Position numbers and translations under genes: made by a program
Notes under the pieces: generated by a model
What the model was told of the DNA's origin: nothing
The model's database searches: none
What the model saw: the letters and a program-made list of their open reading frames with translations, nothing else
Shown here: one piece after another, positions 50,762 through 58,455 of the stretch
How positions within the stretch are numbered: position 1 is the first letter of the stretch
Layout: each line of letters opens with the position of its first letter
NCBI RefSeq assembly: GCF_036186745.1
Contig: NZ_CP108086.1
Coordinates: 2,852,001-2,916,000 of the forward strand
Origin: Microbispora hainanensis
GTDB taxonomy: Bacteria > Actinomycetota > Actinomycetes > Streptosporangiales > Streptosporangiaceae
Direction of reading: 5' to 3'
Length of the DNA: 64,000 nucleotides

Positions 50762-51544
50762 ATGAGCACCCCTCAACTACGCCAGCTGGCCACCGCGCTC
50801 GCGCCTGCACAGGCCGCCCGCACCCAGGAACGGCACAGCCGGCAACGCGGCGGCCGAGCTCGGCGCGCCACCGGCAACCTCCGCGCCAAGCCCTTGTTCG
50901 ACGCCGCCGCCCGCCTCCTGCTCACGCTCCTCTACCAGCGGCAGGTCTGTTCCATGAAGGTCCTGGCCGACCTTCTGGAGGTCACCGACGTCTGCATCGC
51001 CGACCTGGTGAAGGAGACCCGCAGAGTCTTGGAAGACCACGGCCACCACGCCGGAGCCGCTCAGGTCCGCTTCGCCAAACCCGCCGCTCTCCTCGGCTTC
51101 TTGGACACCGGCCAGCGCCCCGCACGAGCCGTGATCATCGATCAACTATCCCATCCGGTTCTGACCGGGATCAGCCGCGACGAACTCCGTCTCCTCATCC
51201 AGCGCCTCGCCGCAGCACAGGTCGCTCAAGGCGAGCGCCTCGGCTACCAGCGGCGGGGCGGGCACCGCCAGCCCGGGACCCGATCCGGCGTCTTCCCCCA
51301 GAAGATCAGCAACAGCGAACGGGTCGTGCTCACGATTCTCTACCAGCGGAAACTCTGCACGATGGATGTCCTGGCCGACGTTCTAGGCGATGTCAGCAGA
51401 TCGTCCATCGGCAACGTCATCCGCGAAACCCGTCCCCTGCTCCAGCAAGCAGGCCACATTCCCCCCGACGCGCCAATCCGATACCGCACTGCAGCAAATC
51501 TGCTCGCCGCAGTGCCAAACGACCGCGACACACCGACAAGTTGA
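50762..51544 (+). CDS. Passenger DNA-binding-like protein of the ISAzo13 element
   Basis: A 260-residue protein starting five bases after the transposase stop and ending 15 bp before the right terminus. It contains two copies of one domain: LLLTLLYQRQVCSMKVLADL (about residues 55-75) and VVLTILYQRKLCTMDVLADV (about 190-210), each followed by an HTH-like helix pair (DLVKETRRVLEDHGHH; NVIRETRPLLQQAGHI). Likely two winged helices that bind the element ends or regulate transposition. Not a resistance gene. Function unproven. Confidence 0.7.
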   Translation: MSTPQLRQLATALAPAQAARTQERHSRQRGGRARRATGNLRAKPLFDAAARLLLTLLYQRQVCSMKVLADLLEVTDVCIADLVKETRRVLEDHGHHAGAAQVRFAKPAALLGFLDTGQRPARAVIIDQLSHPVLTGISRDELRLLIQRLAAAQVAQGERLGYQRRGGHRQPGTRSGVFPQKISNSERVVLTILYQRKLCTMDVLADVLGDVSRSSIGNVIRETRPLLQQAGHIPPDAPIRYRTAANLLAAVPNDRDTPTS

Positions 51545-51559
51545 TCTTTTACGGCTTCT

Positions 51560-52381
51560 GTGGATCACGCAGCGCTGACGCAGCGAGGCCGGGAAGACCT
51601 GCTCGGCGGCGGTAATGAGGCCCGGTGCGCCGTCGGAGATGACCAGCAGTGGCGGGCGCAAGCCGCGTGCGGCCAGGCCGGTGAGGAAGTCATGCCAGGC
51701 GTCGGTGGATTCTGCGGCGGCCGGGGCCAGGCCGATGAAGACAGGTTTGCCGTCGGTGGTGATGCCCCAGGCGGCCAGGATGGGTTCGGCCCGGCTGCCG
51801 TCGTGCATCTTGAAGTGCGAGGCGTCGCAGAAGAGATAGTCCAGCTCGACGCCGTGCAGGTCGCGGTGACACCAGGCGTCGTACTCGGTGACGATGGCCT
51901 GGCAGATGGCTGAGACCGTCGACTTGGACAGTGCGGCCTCCGGGCCGAGGGCGTCGGCCAGGGCGCCCTCGACGTCGCGTACCGACAAGCCGCGCACGAA
52001 CGAGGCGATGACCAGTGTCTCCAGCGCGTTGGTGCGGGTCACGCCGGTGCCGAACAGGCGGGAGGCGAACTTTTCGGTGGTGCCCCGCAACTTCGGGCGC
52101 GCGATGGTGACCAGCCCGGTGGTGGTCTTGATCGTGGTCGGGCAGTGCCCGTTGCGGTGACCGGGCCGTACGATCTGCCGGCCGTCGTCGGCGGCGGCGG
52201 CCCGTTGGTATCGGGCGCGGCCGAGGAAGGCGTCCACCTCGGCTTCGACGGCGGTCTGGATGATCAGGCGGGCACCGAGACGGGCGACGTCTTCGATGAC
52301 CTCGACCAGGTCACGGCCCTCGGCGAACAGGGCGTCGATCTCGGCGCGGATGGCCTGAACGGGCGGTAGTGTGCGTGCCAC
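51560..52381 (-). pseudogene. IS256-family transposase, 3' part missing (element D)
   Basis: A different IS256/Mutator transposase read leftward from GTG 52381 (LPPVQAIRAEIDALFAEGRD, VRPGHRNGHCPTTIKTTTGL). It continues through the Asp motifs (LFCDASHFKMHD, LVISDGAPGLITAAE) to RQRCVIH, where the ISAzo13-type element begins. Truncated at the same protein position as element B on the other side. Confidence 0.9.
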
Positions 52382-52440
52382 GAGCGTAGGTCCTTGCGTT
52401 GTGCGAACTTTGGACGGTTCAGCACGGCAACCTACGCTCG
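52381..52440. repeat. Inverted repeat at the outer end of IS256 element D
   Basis: CGAGCGTAGG (52381-52390) and CCTACGCTCG (52431-52440) are perfect 10-bp arms around a 40-bp spacer, at the start codon of the truncated transposase. Probably a self-regulatory hairpin or part of the IS terminus. Confidence 0.55.
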
Positions 52441-52493
52441 TTCACTTTTACACCGCATCCCGGACGCGACCCGGAATCCGTACGCTACGGCTC

Positions 52494-53036
52494 ATGTCTA
52501 CTGATGGTCCGAGTTGTCGCTGCATTCTCTGCCATGACTACGGGGACCGCGATGAGTGGGATGTCATGGATCGGCACACCGTGGAGCACGTCCGGAGTCG
52601 CGGCTGGAGCGTAAAGATGATTCCGGAGGACGATCTGGGGCCCGGCTTCGCCTACACCGTCGGCCTGTGGCACACCTATCGATCGCCTGAGCTGGCCATG
52701 TTCGGTCTGGACATCCATCTCATGCACGAGCTGCTGAACCGCCTCGGAGACGGTGTCGCTACGGGGGAGCCTGTCGAAGTGGAGCAGGAGCGGTACGACC
52801 TCATCGCACGGCACCCCGTCGTCCTCAAGCAGGTCGACGTGAGGTGGTATCGAGAGTTCTTCGGGCAGGCGATCGCGTTCTATCGGCGTTCACCATTTCC
52901 GGTGCTGGAAGTTGTGTGGCCTGACCCCGATGGCCGGTTTCCCTGGCACTCGGACTACGCCGAGCAGTATCGAGAGCTACAGCCCTCGCTGTGGCTCTGG
53001 TCCGGCGACCAGCGAGATCTTTCTTCGTCTGATTGA
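52494..53036 (+). CDS. DUF4262 domain protein
   Basis: A 180-residue protein with a short Cys-containing start (CRCILCHDYGDRDEWDVMDR) and the DUF4262 core (DDLGPGFAYTVGLWHTYRSP, PELAMFGLDIHLMHELLNRL, WYREFFGQAIAFYRR, WPDPDGRFPWH). DUF4262 genes are often linked to mobile DNA and defence loci. ATG 52494 lies 7 nt after TACGCT (leaderless). Function unknown. Confidence 0.85.
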   Translation: MSTDGPSCRCILCHDYGDRDEWDVMDRHTVEHVRSRGWSVKMIPEDDLGPGFAYTVGLWHTYRSPELAMFGLDIHLMHELLNRLGDGVATGEPVEVEQERYDLIARHPVVLKQVDVRWYREFFGQAIAFYRRSPFPVLEVVWPDPDGRFPWHSDYAEQYRELQPSLWLWSGDQRDLSSSD

Positions 53037-53257
53037 AGGTAAGACGCCGCGCTGGGACGACTTGCTCATGCGAGGGATTTCTAGGACGTCTTGACGACGT
53101 CCCATCGGGTGGTCTCCTTGACCTTGCTACTGGCTGCATCCTTGATCCTGCCCATCGGCAGAGAGGAGTGCGAAAGGAGGCAGCGTATGCAGCGAGGGGA
53201 GGACCCGGCAGAGCGGCGCCGTATGGTGGCGGCGAGTGCGGGCGCCGGTCGGGGTGA

Positions 53258-53410
53258 GTGAATGACGAGATGAGGGCGCGGGTGGCGGCATCTCGGGCGG
53301 CTCAGGGACTTCCGTCAGTGGTTGAGGATCTGGCGGTGTTGGAGCGGGTGGCGTCGGTGTTCCGGCTCGTCGGCGGGGACGAGTCGGAGCGCTTGCGCCG
53401 GGTGGCCTAA
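53258..53410 (+). CDS. Small ORF convergent with the serine recombinase
   Basis: GTG 53258 to TAA 53410, 50 residues (VNDEMRARVAASRAAQGLPS, then VVEDLAVLERVASVFRLVGG). It overlaps the recombinase stop by four bases. Small proteins of this form commonly sit beside actinomycete serine recombinases, so it is probably real; it could be a directionality or accessory factor (inference). Confidence 0.5.
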   Translation: MNDEMRARVAASRAAQGLPSVVEDLAVLERVASVFRLVGGDESERLRRVA

Positions 53411-54828
53411 GCAATCCAGTCGAAGGTGAACCTGTCGGGGTCCCACTTCTTGCGCGGGTCGGCGGGCGCGACGGTGATGGTGCGGATGACCGCGGCGACG
53501 ATGGCGCGTCGTTGGGAGACGTTCATGGCCTCCCATCGGGTGAGCATCTCCTGAGCGGTGCCGATGAAGGGGATCAGGGGCGAGGTGCGCGACAGGCTCG
53601 CCAACTGGGCGCGGTTCTTGTCCAGTCGCAGTTCGATCGGGGCGCGGGCGGCCATCCACTCTTTGCGGCTGATTTCACGGCTGGCCCAGGCTTGGGCGAG
53701 TTCTTCCAACAGTTCCTCGTCAGCGCGTACGGCCTCGGCGAGGTTGTCGTCATCGCCGCCCTCGTGATGGATGCGTTCGGCGAGGGCAGGAGAGTCGAGC
53801 GCGGTCAGCAGCATGTCCCGGACATAGTCGTCGGTGCGGGCCGCGTTGGTGGCGACACCGCCGCATGAGCCGCTGCCGGGAACGTTCGGACAGACATACC
53901 GGGGGACTCCTGCTCGGGGACGGCCGTTCATCCGGTGCCCGCACCGGCCGCAGCGCAGAAGTCCGGACAGGAGGTAGGTGCGTCCGGTGGCGGCCTGGCG
54001 GCGGTAGTCGCGGGTGGAATCGCTTAGTAATGCGCGCAGCCGGTCGGAGTCGACGGGAGTGATGATCGCGGGCCAGACGGCGTCCGCGACGATCTCGCCC
54101 AGCAGGGGGCGGGTGCTCTGGAAGCTGCTGCGAGGGGTGTGCTCCCTTCGCCCGCTGATCCGAGCTGAGGCGAGCAGACGCCGCAACGTCGTCGGGACCC
54201 AGTGACGCCCGGAAGGGGTCTTCACGTCCCGCCGCTGGAAGTCCTTGCACACGCTTGCCAGAGATTCGCCGGCCAGCACGCGCCGGGCGGCCTCGCGGAT
54301 GACGTCGGCTTCTTCGCCGACGACGGTGATGCGGTCCTCCGCGTAGCCGTACGGGCGCATCCCGCCGCCGGAGACCTTGCCTGCCTCGGCGTTCTGGCGT
54401 CGCTGGCGCTTCTGACGTTCGGCCTTGTGCTCCGCCTCGTGGCGGGCCGCGGCCCCGAGCATGCGCGCGATCAGTCGTCCGGTCGGAGTGGCCAGGTCGA
54501 TTTCCCCGGTGACCGTGGCGAGTTCGATGCCGCGCCGGTCGGCGAGGTCGATGACGTCTTCCAGCTCGCGTGGGGATCGTGTCAGCCTGTCCACGTGCCA
54601 GCACACGATGGCGTCGACGGTCCCGGCCTCGATATCGCCGAGAAGTCGTTGCCATGCCGGGCGTGGGCTTCCCGAGTACGCGCTGACGTCGTTGTCGGAG
54701 TAGACGTCCACCACGTCCCAGCCTCGGCGTTCGACCAGTGCTCGGCAGTCGGCTTCCTGACGGGCGACGCCCAGCCCGGCGCCCGCGCGGTCCTGGCTGA
54801 TCCGGCAGTAGATCGCAGCTCTGTGCAT
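53407..54828 (-). CDS. Large serine recombinase (site-specific integrase)
   Basis: A 473-residue protein. The resolvase domain starts MHRAAIYCRISQDRAGAGLG with catalytic Ser11; DRLTRSPRELEDVIDLADRR carries conserved Arg. A recombinase domain (about residues 158-260), a zinc ribbon (LLRCGRCGHRM ... CPNVPGSGSCGG) and a coiled coil with EELLEELAQAWASREISRKE follow. All parts are present, so it looks functional. Its start codon lies 25 bp from the truncated msrA-tail copy at 54853, the position of an attachment site in such elements. Predicted to integrate at the msrA 3' end. Confidence 0.93.
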   Translation of the reverse strand: MHRAAIYCRISQDRAGAGLGVARQEADCRALVERRGWDVVDVYSDNDVSAYSGSPRPAWQRLLGDIEAGTVDAIVCWHVDRLTRSPRELEDVIDLADRRGIELATVTGEIDLATPTGRLIARMLGAAARHEAEHKAERQKRQRRQNAEAGKVSGGGMRPYGYAEDRITVVGEEADVIREAARRVLAGESLASVCKDFQRRDVKTPSGRHWVPTTLRRLLASARISGRREHTPRSSFQSTRPLLGEIVADAVWPAIITPVDSDRLRALLSDSTRDYRRQAATGRTYLLSGLLRCGRCGHRMNGRPRAGVPRYVCPNVPGSGSCGGVATNAARTDDYVRDMLLTALDSPALAERIHHEGGDDDNLAEAVRADEELLEELAQAWASREISRKEWMAARAPIELRLDKNRAQLASLSRTSPLIPFIGTAQEMLTRWEAMNVSQRRAIVAAVIRTITVAPADPRKKWDPDRFTFDWIA

Positions 54829-54900
54829 GGGTCACATAGATACACGCTCGTTGGCACCGGTGTGACCTGCCCCGTCGGCCTGACCGTCGACGAGTCGTAG
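54829..54900 (+). repeat. msrA 3'-end copy 4, truncated at a probable att junction
   Basis: Only GGCACCGGTGTGACCTGCCC and on to TAG at 54900 ([15 protein letters not shown]) remain. To its left, TCACATAGATACACGCTCGT replaces msrA sequence and leads directly into the recombinase gene. This is the structure of an attR-type hybrid: element half plus chromosomal half, with crossover near GGCACCGG. Confidence 0.8.
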
Positions 54901-54965
54901 CACGGCAGAGGCCATAGCCTTCCTAGGAGCTTAGCACGGCAGAGGCCATAGCCTTCCTAGGAGCT
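54898..54965. repeat. Two perfect tandem copies of a 34-bp sequence
   Basis: The unit TAGCACGGCAGAGGCCATAG + CCTTCCTAGGAGCT occurs at 54898-54931 and 54932-54965. The first starts with the stop codon of msrA-tail copy 4. The second supplies the left arm of the hairpin at 54941-54974. Confidence 0.95.
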
Positions 54966-54974
54966 ATGGCCTCT
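54941..54974. terminator. Hairpin terminator between copy 4 and the Xre-PIN module
   Basis: AGAGGCCATAG (54941-54951), 12-nt loop, CTATGGCCTCT (54964-54974): an 11-bp perfect stem. It sits between convergent transcription units and could act in both directions. Confidence 0.8.
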
Positions 54975-55004
54975 ATGTCGTCTTCGTGAGTCTGGCGGGA
55001 ACCT

Positions 55005-55553
55005 TTAAAGGAGCCCGCGCTGTCTCGCCCACCGAGGTAGCTCGCTGCCGGTGCAAGGAAGACGCATTCCGGTCGCCCTGAGCGCATCTACATGAGTGCA
55101 AATCTCCGCTAGGGTCATCTTATCGAGCCGATGCAATCGGGTAAGGAGCCACACTGTCCCATGAATATTGAGACCATTTTTACGGCCCACCTTGGTGGCG
55201 TCCCGGTCGTCAGTGATGGCTACCAGCTCATAGATTTCGGCGGCCGTGAAGACACTGGCTTCGCCTAGATCGTGTTCTCCGGCACCTAGAAGGTTGACCC
55301 ATCGTTCGAATACTACGAGTTCTTCATCGGTGTCCTGTGGCAAGATGAATAACCACTCGAGATCCATAATCGATCTAAGCGACGGATAGTCGTTGCAGTA
55401 CTTGTCGACCTCTCTCGCCACGATGTGTGTAGTGGATAGCCTGGACAGACTGGCGCCGAGTACGTCCAGGCGATCAGCTTTAGCGAAGTGATGGATCACC
55501 ATGGCATCGGCTACGAGCGGGGGCAAGGGTTCACCCGGACTAGCCAGAGTCAT
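55005..55553 (-). CDS. PIN-like protein, toxin partner of the Xre-ImmA protein
   Basis: A 182-residue protein. VADAMVIHHFAKADRLDVLG gives the first Asp, then THIVAREVDKYCNDYP (Glu), LGEASVFTAAEIYELVAITD (Glu and Asp) and DDRDATKVGRKNGLNIHGTV follow, the order of a PIN-like nuclease. A C-terminal GSELPRWARQRGLL tail is conserved in such partners. ATG 55553 overlaps the Xre stop (ATGA). Pairing of COG2856 (Xre plus zinc peptidase) with a PIN protein is a predicted toxin-antitoxin arrangement. Confidence 0.75.
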   Translation of the reverse strand: MTLASPGEPLPPLVADAMVIHHFAKADRLDVLGASLSRLSTTHIVAREVDKYCNDYPSLRSIMDLEWLFILPQDTDEELVVFERWVNLLGAGEHDLGEASVFTAAEIYELVAITDDRDATKVGRKNGLNIHGTVWLLTRLHRLDKMTLAEICTHVDALRATGMRLPCTGSELPRWARQRGLL

Positions 55554-56644
55554 GGAGCATCATCCTCATCAGGCCTGAGCGGCAGATCTGCCGCGCTGTC
55601 GAGCTGTCCGTGCATCAACTCCAGTGCGCGCTTACTAGTGATCTGTCCTTCTCGGTACGCCGTCATCACGGCATGCGCGAAACTCGGTGGTACGCGAATC
55701 GCATCTAGGTCTGGCTGAGGCGTCCATCCCACGGAGTCCCGAAACTCCGCGAAGGTGGGGGGGTACGCACGAAATTTTTTCTCTTCGATTGCAGTTATGA
55801 GATCAGCCGCCCGAGCTTGTCGTAGAGCGAGACTCCACGATGTTCGATACTCGGCCGCGAGCTTCACAAGGACCGCTCGACTCGATTGCTCTGCCTCGCT
55901 GGCTCTACGGACGGCTTCTGCTGGTAGGAGGAGCTCTGCTGCAAAGGCATCTATCAACGCTTCGCGTTCCGTCCGAGAAGCGTTCACTCCTATATCTGTT
56001 GAGTATTCGTCGCCGATTATTAAGTGTCCGAGTTCATGAGCCGCGGTGCTGCGCCGCCGGCCAGGATCGCCATTAAGGCTCACCACGGCTGCTGCTATAT
56101 CGCCATCAACAGCAGAAGCTCCGTCTCCTGGGAGGTCGGTCACCAGAACGTATTGACCGCAGCGCTCGCACAGGTCGGCCAGGGATTGAATGGCAGCGAT
56201 CCCCAGACCTAGGTCATCTCTCAGCCAGTTAGCGGCCTCGACTGCGGCGGCGGGGCCGTCGATCTCAGCGGGGTACCGTCTAAGCGGCTTCGGATGAAGG
56301 GTGCCTAGCGACATGAGCATCCGGATCTCGCGGATCCATGCGGCGAGTGCGCTATCGATGCGGTAAGAGGCCTGCGTCGCACCTGTTGCCGTGTCCTCGG
56401 CCAGAGGCGTGCGGTGCGACATGACTGCGGGTGGCGCATTGAGGAAATGGCCGATAGGCATGTCGAGTGCACGGGCCAGTCGAGAGAGCTCCAGCGCATC
56501 GAGCCGCCTCGAACCGGCCTCGATCTTGCTGATCATGGTCCTGTCAAGATCGGTTCGCTGGGCAAGCTGCTCTTGCGACAGCCGCATGGCCAGTCGCGCT
56601 TCGCGGACTCGCTCCCCGATCTCGTTCCAGTCGAGCGTGCTCAT
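55550..56644 (-). CDS. Xre-family regulator with ImmA/IrrE metallopeptidase domain
   Basis: A 364-residue protein from ATG 56644. Residues about 8-62 are an Xre HTH (IGERVREARLAMRLSQEQLA, MISKIEAGSRRLDALELSRL). The second half is an ImmA/IrrE-type zinc peptidase with HELGH at 203-207 and a downstream Glu region (ALIDAFAAELLLP). Such proteins can repress an operon and cleave a repressor or partner on a signal. A perfect palindrome sits just upstream of the ATG. GTG 56662 is an alternative start that would run through the palindrome. Confidence 0.88.
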   Translation of the reverse strand: MSTLDWNEIGERVREARLAMRLSQEQLAQRTDLDRTMISKIEAGSRRLDALELSRLARALDMPIGHFLNAPPAVMSHRTPLAEDTATGATQASYRIDSALAAWIREIRMLMSLGTLHPKPLRRYPAEIDGPAAAVEAANWLRDDLGLGIAAIQSLADLCERCGQYVLVTDLPGDGASAVDGDIAAAVVSLNGDPGRRRSTAAHELGHLIIGDEYSTDIGVNASRTEREALIDAFAAELLLPAEAVRRASEAEQSSRAVLVKLAAEYRTSWSLALRQARAADLITAIEEKKFRAYPPTFAEFRDSVGWTPQPDLDAIRVPPSFAHAVMTAYREGQITSKRALELMHGQLDSAADLPLRPDEDDAP

Positions 56645-56645
56645 A

Positions 56646-56660
56646 GTGCGATAATCGCAC
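56646..56660. promoter_or_regulatory. Palindromic operator for the Xre-ImmA/PIN module
   Basis: GTGCGATAATCGCAC is a perfect 15-bp palindrome (7-bp arms around A) ending one base before the start codon of the Xre gene. Predicted autorepression site. Confidence 0.75.
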
Positions 56661-56662
56661 AC

Positions 56663-56976
56663 CGCCAGGTAGTCTTACAGGAGTCATGGGCATCTGGGGG
56701 ATAACCTTTCCCAGGGATGAGATGAGCCCTTGACTCTTGACGCTGAGCGTTCAGGGCCCCTACCGGATCCGCGCCACCTGGGATGGCGCCCCATGCAGTG
56801 CGAGTGACTTCCTGTGACGTCCTCGCATGGATCGGCTTGTGCTCTATGGGATCACCATGCGGAGGCGGTGCTTCAGCGGCTACCAGGAGGCTGATATCGG
56901 TGCGAGTGTAGGCGCCGATGGCCGCGTCCAAGATCGTGGTGTATGAGATTCGACCACTCTGCGATCTAGTTTCTAT
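56663..56976. other. Gene-free stretch between the Xre module and an IS256 element
   Basis: No convincing coding region on either strand. A 96-codon leftward frame exists but has no family features or ribosome site. It contains the small palindrome ACGCTGAGCGT and presumably the Xre promoter and one IS256 terminus, which I could not define. Confidence 0.6.
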
Positions 56977-58230
56977 TTAAGCAGCAATCGCATCAATCGT
57001 CACATTATCATCACTGATGTCTTCGGTTTCTCTTTTCTCGGCGGCTTTGCGACAGTCCGCGAGGATTTCCAGGCCGAGGTAGCGGCGGCCTTCGGTCCAC
57101 TCGTCGTGCTGCTCGGCCAGCACCGCGCCCACCAGCCGGACGATCGCGTCACGATTGGGGAAGATGCCGACCACGTCGGTGCGGCGGCGGATCTCCTTGT
57201 TCAACCGCTCCTGGGGGTTGTTGGACCAGATCTGCCGCCACACGGCCTTGGGATAGACGGCGAAGGCCAAGATGTCCTCGCGTGCTTCATCCAGATGGGT
57301 GGCGGCCTTGGGATACCGGTCTTCGAGCGCCTGTACGACGTGGCGGTGCTGCGCCCGCACCGAGGCGGCGTCGGGCTGCTCGAAGACGGTGCGCAGCATG
57401 GTGGCCACCCACGGCTGGGCCGTCTTCGGAACGCAGGTCGACAGGTTGCGCGCGTAATGCGCGCGACACCTCTGCCAGGAGGCGCCGGGCAGCGTAGAGC
57501 CGATCGCGTCCCGCAGTCCGGCATGGCAATCGGAGATGACCAGGCTCACCCCGGACAGGCCCCGGGCGACCAGGCCACGCAGGAACGCCAGCCAGCCCGC
57601 TCCATCCTCGCTGGAGACGACGTCGATACCGAGGATCTCCCGGTGGCCGTCGGCGTTGACGCCGGTCGCGACCAGGGCGTGCACGTTGACCGTCCGCCCG
57701 CCTTCCCGCACCTTCTGGGTCAAAGCGTCGATCCACACGAACGTATACGGCCCGGCATCCAACGGCCGGTTACGGAACTCGGTCACCATCTGATCCAGTT
57801 CCCGGGACATCACGCTGACCTGCGACTTGGACAGCTTGGTCACCCCGAGTTGCTCGGCCAGCCGTTCCACCCGCCGGGTCGAGACGCCCAATAGGTAAGA
57901 GGTCGCCACCACCGAGGCCAGCGCCCGCTCGGCGCGCCGCTGCCGCTCCAGCAGCCACTCCGGGTAGTACGATCCCTGCCGCAGCTTGGGGATGGCCAAC
58001 TCGACCGTGCCCGCGCGGGTGTCCCACTCCCGCCGCCGGTAGCCGTTACGGGAGTTGGTGCGCTGGTCGGACACCTCGCCGTAGCCGGCGCCGCAGCGCT
58101 GCTCGACCTCGGCATCCATCATCATCTGCGCCATCCGCACGACCATCTCGCGCAGTACGTCAGGCGAGGCCTGCATCAGCGTCTCGTCGAACCAGTCGCC
58201 CTCAGCAGGCAGAATGTCCATAGCGGCCAC
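56977..58230 (-). CDS. IS256-family transposase (complete)
   Basis: A 417-residue Mutator-type transposase, third IS256 relative in the window and not the source of B or D by sequence. VEQRCGAGYGEVSDQRTNSR, RNGYRRREWDTRAGTVELAI, FVWIDALTQKVREGGRTVNV, LVISDCHAGLRDAIGSTLPG and WSNNPQERLNKEIRRRTDVV carry the fold and DDE residues. The C-terminus is acidic (ISDDNVTIDA). Intact, so probably active. Confidence 0.93.
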   Translation of the reverse strand: MAAMDILPAEGDWFDETLMQASPDVLREMVVRMAQMMMDAEVEQRCGAGYGEVSDQRTNSRNGYRRREWDTRAGTVELAIPKLRQGSYYPEWLLERQRRAERALASVVATSYLLGVSTRRVERLAEQLGVTKLSKSQVSVMSRELDQMVTEFRNRPLDAGPYTFVWIDALTQKVREGGRTVNVHALVATGVNADGHREILGIDVVSSEDGAGWLAFLRGLVARGLSGVSLVISDCHAGLRDAIGSTLPGASWQRCRAHYARNLSTCVPKTAQPWVATMLRTVFEQPDAASVRAQHRHVVQALEDRYPKAATHLDEAREDILAFAVYPKAVWRQIWSNNPQERLNKEIRRRTDVVGIFPNRDAIVRLVGAVLAEQHDEWTEGRRYLGLEILADCRKAAEKRETEDISDDNVTIDAIAA

Positions 58231-58412
58231 TTCTCGTTCTCCTTCTTATGCCTTCGACAGCTGTGAAGGATCGCGGAGTGGCCGCCCTCATGTCACGTCG
58301 ATCTTCCCTAACAGGCATCCAGGTGACGAGTCTGTTCAAACCCGTACACCACTCCCATGGACGCTAACGCGCCGATGTCCGGGGGGTCTCGGAGTTGGCG
58401 CTTGGGAATGAC

Positions 58413-58455
58413 TTATTGCTTGAAGTGAACTGCTACCACCAGCAATATCTCTTTA
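58413..58455 (+). repeat. msrA 3'-end copy 5, left half
   Basis: TTATTGCTTGAAGTGAACTG followed by CTACCACCAGCAATATCTCT and TTA. It has the boundary motif and the YHQQYL codons, and is interrupted by IS1380. The right half resumes at 60115 with TTAAGGTGCCCAACGGCTAC, so the two halves join in register. Confidence 0.9.

Larger units (their letters stand above)
49385..51559 (+). mobile_element. Complete ISAzo13-type insertion sequence
   Basis: Inverted termini are AGAAGCCGTCAAGAAATAAG at the left and, on the opposite strand at the right, AGAAGCCGTAAAAGATCAAC. Together with CAC/GTG outside, they match over 12 bp. Inside are a transposase and a second ORF. Both ends abut IS256-type transposase genes cut at the same codon. 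Confidence 0.85.

Noticed and set aside
56641..56931. 96-codon leftward ORF before the Xre gene
   Set aside because: It runs through the operator palindrome, has no ribosome site or recognised features, and its composition is like non-coding DNA.
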